From NCBI RefSeq assembly GCF_000172555.1, contig NZ_ABOX02000018.1:52795-116794 (forward strand): a stretch of DNA of 64,000 nt. The letters run 5' to 3'. A program made the translations under genes and the position numbers. The notes beneath the pieces were generated by a model that saw only the letters and a program-made list of their open reading frames with translations, did no database searches and had not been told where the DNA came from. Below are positions 60,597 to 64,000 of the stretch, piece by piece; within the stretch, counting starts at the first letter, position 1, and every line of letters begins with the position of its first letter. Origin of the DNA: Pedosphaera parvula Ellin514. GTDB lineage: Bacteria; Verrucomicrobiota; Verrucomicrobiia; Limisphaerales; Pedosphaeraceae.

Positions 60597-63287
60597 TTAC
60601 CTGGGCACAGGGAAAGTTCCCGCCAGACGATCTTGCAGGCTGCGTCCGGGAAGAATTGAGGAGACAATCGTCAGTATGGCAAGCAAGGGCAATAAAACAG
60701 ACGTCGCTTGTTCCAGGCCAATGAGGAGTCCAAGCAGTACCGCCAATCTTGGCAACAGCATCAAGGGCAGCCAGGCCAGCAGGTTTCGCCACAGCACTCT
60801 GCCTCGTGATGCAAGTTTGCCATCTTTTGTCACCAGCACAATTCCGAGCCCATGCATCAAGGCCCCTCCACGGAAGAGCAATGCAGAGATCAGACACGGG
60901 ACTACAACAACTGAAATCGCATACTTCCAAAAAAGTCTTACAAACCAAAGCATCTCCATATGGGCCAGCGAAGAACCGTCCTCGTCTTTCATGAAAACCA
61001 GCGAGAGTGGAAGAAAAATAGGAAACCAAAGCCCGCCCATGATCAGAGCCAGACGGCGCGCACGCGAGATTGTTGCGATTTTGCCCAGCAAAGGTCTGAG
61101 CTGATTCGCCACCTCTTGCGGAGATATTTCTCTCCTTATTTTCTCAAGCAGGTTTCTCGCGTGCAGGGCAATCGGCAAGGCAACACTCATCCGTTTCGCT
61201 TCCCGCATGCCAAGCGCAGGCCCGCACAGAGCCGATGCTGCCACCACATACAAAAATTCATGACTGGCAGGTGGGCTCACTGGCGGATTTTCCTCTGAAG
61301 CAGAAATTGCCAGGACCGCACCCGGAGCAGGAAAATCAAGCAGCTTGGCGTGACCATCATCCGTGATCCACAAGTGATCCAGTTTCATCACTGGAATGGA
61401 ATCGCTCTTTTGTGCAGCGTGTAGTTCCTCCGCCAAGTCCAGAAGCCAAAAGCGTACCCGCTCCCAGCTCTGCTGCTCGCTAAGCAAGTTACTCAATGGC
61501 CGACCCGACAAGGCCTCGTAAGCATCCCAGGCTTCGACCTCGGTTCGTTTGTCATTCAACCAGCGGAGTCGCCCTGCTCGAGCCCGGTTTCGCACTTCTC
61601 CGCCTAAAGAAGGAGTGCCCAACGGCAGCTTGCGTATCCATACTTTTCGCAGGAGCCGGGCATCATAGCCCAACAATATCTCGCCACCATCGGTTTCGCC
61701 GACTTTGCCGAGCACATGATAAGGGCCGATGCGCACGGAGGTCTCGGTGTTCGGAGTTTGTTCGTCTTTGGACGGCAATCCCGGTCTTGTTACCATGGAG
61801 CTTTTCAGCATGACGCGAGTTCGGCTACCAAAGTCATGAAGTCCGAGAAAGCCATTGCTCTTGCGAGCAGGAACGAATGTAAGCGCCAAAAGCACAAAGT
61901 AAACGCATATCGCAATCAACCCTTCAATCACTTTGTTGCCAATGTGATCAGACACCAGCACTCCGACTACATCGATGCCAACCATGGAGACGCCAACGAA
62001 AATCACTGCGCGTAAAAACGCTCGCATCAATCCCGGCGGATTCCCGACCCGATTAACCGTTCTCAAACCGAACAAAGCCTTGCCAGCACCGGCGCCGAGA
62101 ATGCCTTCGAACAAGCAGTAATAGCTCAGAATAATTGTCCAGAAAGTCAGGGTGGAAACGAGGAGCCAGCTACGAGATTCGAAAAACTGTGCGCCAAAGG
62201 AACAAAACGGTATCGGCAGGGATACATCAATGCAACCTGCCAGAAAACGTACTCCCGGCGTGGCGAGCCCCGGAGCACTGGAGCCATACGGCAACAGTGC
62301 CTCACGCAATTTGTCATAACTTGCGAAGCGGTCTCCAGCATCCTTCTCCAGACAACGCAGCACCACACGCCCCAGTCCTTTTGGAATTTCTGGTCGCCAT
62401 TTCGCAGGCGATTCAGCCCGACGCTCCAGCACAGTGGCCAGCAGTTGCACTACATTGGCTGCTTCAAAGGGCATTCGACCAGTCAGCAATTGATACAGCA
62501 TCACCCCAACGGAGTAGATATCCGAGCGCACGCTTAATTCATCCCCACGCAATTGCTCCGGGGAAGAATACGCAGGGGTTCCGAACAGTGCAGCAGCTTC
62601 GGTTACATTCGATTCGGTGCGCACGACCGTGCTGATGGAGAGCCCGAAGTCTCCAATCTTCACAGTTCCATCGCTATCTATAAAACAGTTCGATGGCTTG
62701 ATATCGCGGTGCAGAATTCCCACTTTCCGGGCCGCCTCCAGCCCGGCGATAATTTGCAACACGCTGTCCACCGCTTGCGCCACCGACAAAGGACCATCCT
62801 TGATTAGTCGATCTTGCAATGTTCCCCCGACCATCAATTCCATCGCAATCACCGGCGTTCCACCAATCTCTTCCGTTCCAAAAACGTAAACACTATTCGG
62901 ATGATTGATCGAAGCCGCCAGTTGTCCTTCACGCAAAAACCGCTTTCGCGCATCCGGGGAATCGAGAGCTTGCCCCAATATTTTCAGCGCAATCCTTCGA
63001 CCGCTTTCCAAATCTTCAGCTTCATAGACCACTCCCATGCCACCCTGCCCAAGCAATCGGATCATTTGATAATGACCAAACAGTTCGCCCGGTTGGGGCA
63101 GCCCTTTTGAGGATTTGGACGACCGCGGAGCTACAGTTGATTCTTCGGGTTCGATGTCGAATTGCGTGCCCAAGCCCGCTTTTAACAGGCATTTCGGACA
63201 GAATGTGGATGCCATTTGCCCCGGCAACTCCATGCCGCAACCTGGGCATTTGCACTCTGGCAAGTCTATGTTCACGCTCTCACTCAT
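60597..63287 (-). CDS. Ser/Thr protein kinase with zinc ribbon, RDD domains and a degenerate second kinase domain
   Basis: About 896 residues. N-terminal zinc ribbon (CKCPGCG...CPKC), then an active kinase domain (~70-330): GQGGMGVVYEA, ALKIL lysine, ILHRDIKPSNCFID, GDFGLSIS. An RDD membrane domain (~345-490; GVRFLAGCIDVSLP) follows. Then a degenerate kinase-like domain (~515-700): IGPYHVLGKVGETDGGEILLGYD, no HRD, and LLDFPAPG in place of DFG. A second RDD-like membrane part ends with GRSLQDRLAGTFPVPR. ATG 63287 (MSESVNIDLPECKCPGC) chosen. Upstream lies an ECF sigma gene, the usual partner. Confidence 0.92.
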   Translation of the reverse strand: MSESVNIDLPECKCPGCGMELPGQMASTFCPKCLLKAGLGTQFDIEPEESTVAPRSSKSSKGLPQPGELFGHYQMIRLLGQGGMGVVYEAEDLESGRRIALKILGQALDSPDARKRFLREGQLAASINHPNSVYVFGTEEIGGTPVIAMELMVGGTLQDRLIKDGPLSVAQAVDSVLQIIAGLEAARKVGILHRDIKPSNCFIDSDGTVKIGDFGLSISTVVRTESNVTEAAALFGTPAYSSPEQLRGDELSVRSDIYSVGVMLYQLLTGRMPFEAANVVQLLATVLERRAESPAKWRPEIPKGLGRVVLRCLEKDAGDRFASYDKLREALLPYGSSAPGLATPGVRFLAGCIDVSLPIPFCSFGAQFFESRSWLLVSTLTFWTIILSYYCLFEGILGAGAGKALFGLRTVNRVGNPPGLMRAFLRAVIFVGVSMVGIDVVGVLVSDHIGNKVIEGLIAICVYFVLLALTFVPARKSNGFLGLHDFGSRTRVMLKSSMVTRPGLPSKDEQTPNTETSVRIGPYHVLGKVGETDGGEILLGYDARLLRKVWIRKLPLGTPSLGGEVRNRARAGRLRWLNDKRTEVEAWDAYEALSGRPLSNLLSEQQSWERVRFWLLDLAEELHAAQKSDSIPVMKLDHLWITDDGHAKLLDFPAPGAVLAISASEENPPVSPPASHEFLYVVAASALCGPALGMREAKRMSVALPIALHARNLLEKIRREISPQEVANQLRPLLGKIATISRARRLALIMGGLWFPIFLPLSLVFMKDEDGSSLAHMEMLWFVRLFWKYAISVVVVPCLISALLFRGGALMHGLGIVLVTKDGKLASRGRVLWRNLLAWLPLMLLPRLAVLLGLLIGLEQATSVLLPLLAILTIVSSILPGRSLQDRLAGTFPVPR

Positions 63288-63351
63288 GATCTCGTTCCAT
63301 ACCTCCTTAAGCAAACGAGACAAAAGGTAACGCAGAAAATGAAACTATTTT

Positions 63352-64000
63352 TCACCGGCTGAAAATCGAGAAGAGATGTCGCAGCTCCGGTTCAATGTCC
63401 TCTGGCGAAACCACCGTCTTGCTGATTTCGATTCGCAGAAGCTCCCGGTAACGACCGCGCAGCCGATGAACGGCCGTTTTCACAGCGGCTTCGGTCAGGT
63501 TGAGTTCGACGGCAATCCTGGCATAAGGCTGGGCAGCCTCGTCCATGACCAGAGTATTTCTCAAATGCACGAACAGCTTGGTGCGTCCGGTGGTTGTGTA
63601 CTCCTCTTGAAGTTGCGCCACGACTCGTTCCAGTAACGTCATCGCCCACTGCCGCTCAAACAAAGTATCTGGCTGCAAGTCATGAGCCAGTTCTGAATGG
63701 AAACGCGCTTCGGCCATCGCCTGGTCGATGTCAACAGCTGTTTGAAAGCCTCCCCGTTTTTTTGCGTGCTCACGATCCCATTCATTGGCCATGAAACGCT
63801 TGAGAGCGGTGAGCAGAAAGGTGCGAAACTTTCCCTTTTCCTGGCTGGCAGCGGCAACGAAGTTTTTTTCCAGCAACCGGGCGAGGAACGCCTGTGTCAA
63901 ATCCTCCGCATCCTGCGGCGTACGCCCTTGTCGGCGAATGAATCCATAGAGTGGATACCAGTAGGTCCGGCATAGTTCCCCCAATGCCGCATTAGCTGAA
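63352..64000 (-). CDS. ECF RNA polymerase sigma factor, N-terminus outside window
   Basis: The frame is open to the window end (…SANAALGELCRTYWYPLYGFIRRQG), so the gene starts outside. Region 2: CRTYWYPLYGFIRR, DAEDLTQAFLARLLE, KFRTFLLTALKRFMANEWDRE. Region 4: the HTH VELNLTEAAVKTAVHRLRGRYRELLR. This is the ECF-like type common in Planctomycetes and Verrucomicrobia, normally next to a Ser/Thr kinase as here (kinase starts 65 nt downstream). It is likely to direct transcription of a linked regulon; targets unknown. No anti-sigma factor is seen. Confidence 0.93.
   Translation of the reverse strand, partial: SANAALGELCRTYWYPLYGFIRRQGRTPQDAEDLTQAFLARLLEKNFVAAASQEKGKFRTFLLTALKRFMANEWDREHAKKRGGFQTAVDIDQAMAEARFHSELAHDLQPDTLFERQWAMTLLERVVAQLQEEYTTTGRTKLFVHLRNTLVMDEAAQPYARIAVELNLTEAAVKTAVHRLRGRYRELLRIEISKTVVSPEDIEPELRHLFSIFSR

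Overview
The window looks like chromosome from a Verrucomicrobiota bacterium of the Pedosphaera/Limisphaerales type. This is an inference from gene families: a DUF1501 plus PSCyt1/DUF1549/DUF1553 (PSD1) pair, an ECF sigma factor beside a zinc-ribbon Ser/Thr kinase with RDD domains, H-x9-DG type pseudopilins, giant secreted Ig-like proteins, a futalosine-pathway menaquinone gene (mqnC), and C-terminal 'SxNLVNW' modules on exported proteins. No rRNA, prophage or CRISPR array is visible. One tRNA (Gly, GCC) is present.

Layout. 1-3.9 kb: a two-component pair (LuxR-type regulator cut by the window edge; PA14-containing kinase). 4.1 kb: tRNA-Gly. 4.4-8.2 kb: DUF1501/PSD1 pair. 8.5-12.5 kb: BON lipoprotein, a flippase-like/glycosyltransferase fusion, a lone receiver protein and UbiE/MenG. 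12.7-20.2 kb: two adjacent minus-strand secreted proteins, one of 1992 residues built from five copies of a ~170-residue module plus Ig-like and cadherin-like domains. 20.4-42 kb: surface-glycan region, with a heptose adenylyltransferase, several glycosyltransferases, a five-gene CDP-3,6-dideoxyhexose operon (rfbF-rfbG-rfbH-epimerase-reductase), a YfhO-like membrane protein flanked by two sister GT2 genes, and an oxidoreductase/aminotransferase/GT2 operon. Nif3-like, speA and a pseudopilin gene are interspersed. 42.4-46.6 kb: second pseudopilin, an IS200-like (RAYT) transposase between ~87-bp inverted structured ends, mqnC and a DppA-like peptidase. 46.6-47.8 kb: non-coding DNA with a 20.7-copy 10-bp tandem array. 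47.8-52.7 kb: PAS kinase and small membrane proteins, two of them paralogous.

52.7-57.7 kb is the most unusual part: a minus-strand cluster of a membrane protein, a small winged-helix regulator, ispH, and two copies each of a ferritin-like diiron protein and a polytopic membrane protein in the order ferritin-membrane-membrane-ferritin. An identical dyad (ACTTTGT-N3-ACAAAGT) sits in front of the regulator operon and in front of ispH, so the cluster is probably one self-regulated unit. I do not recognise it as a described system.

57.8-64 kb: MDR alcohol dehydrogenase, a class C beta-lactamase-like hydrolase with two C-terminal repeats, a kinase that carries a second degenerate kinase-like domain, and the ECF sigma factor (cut by the window end).
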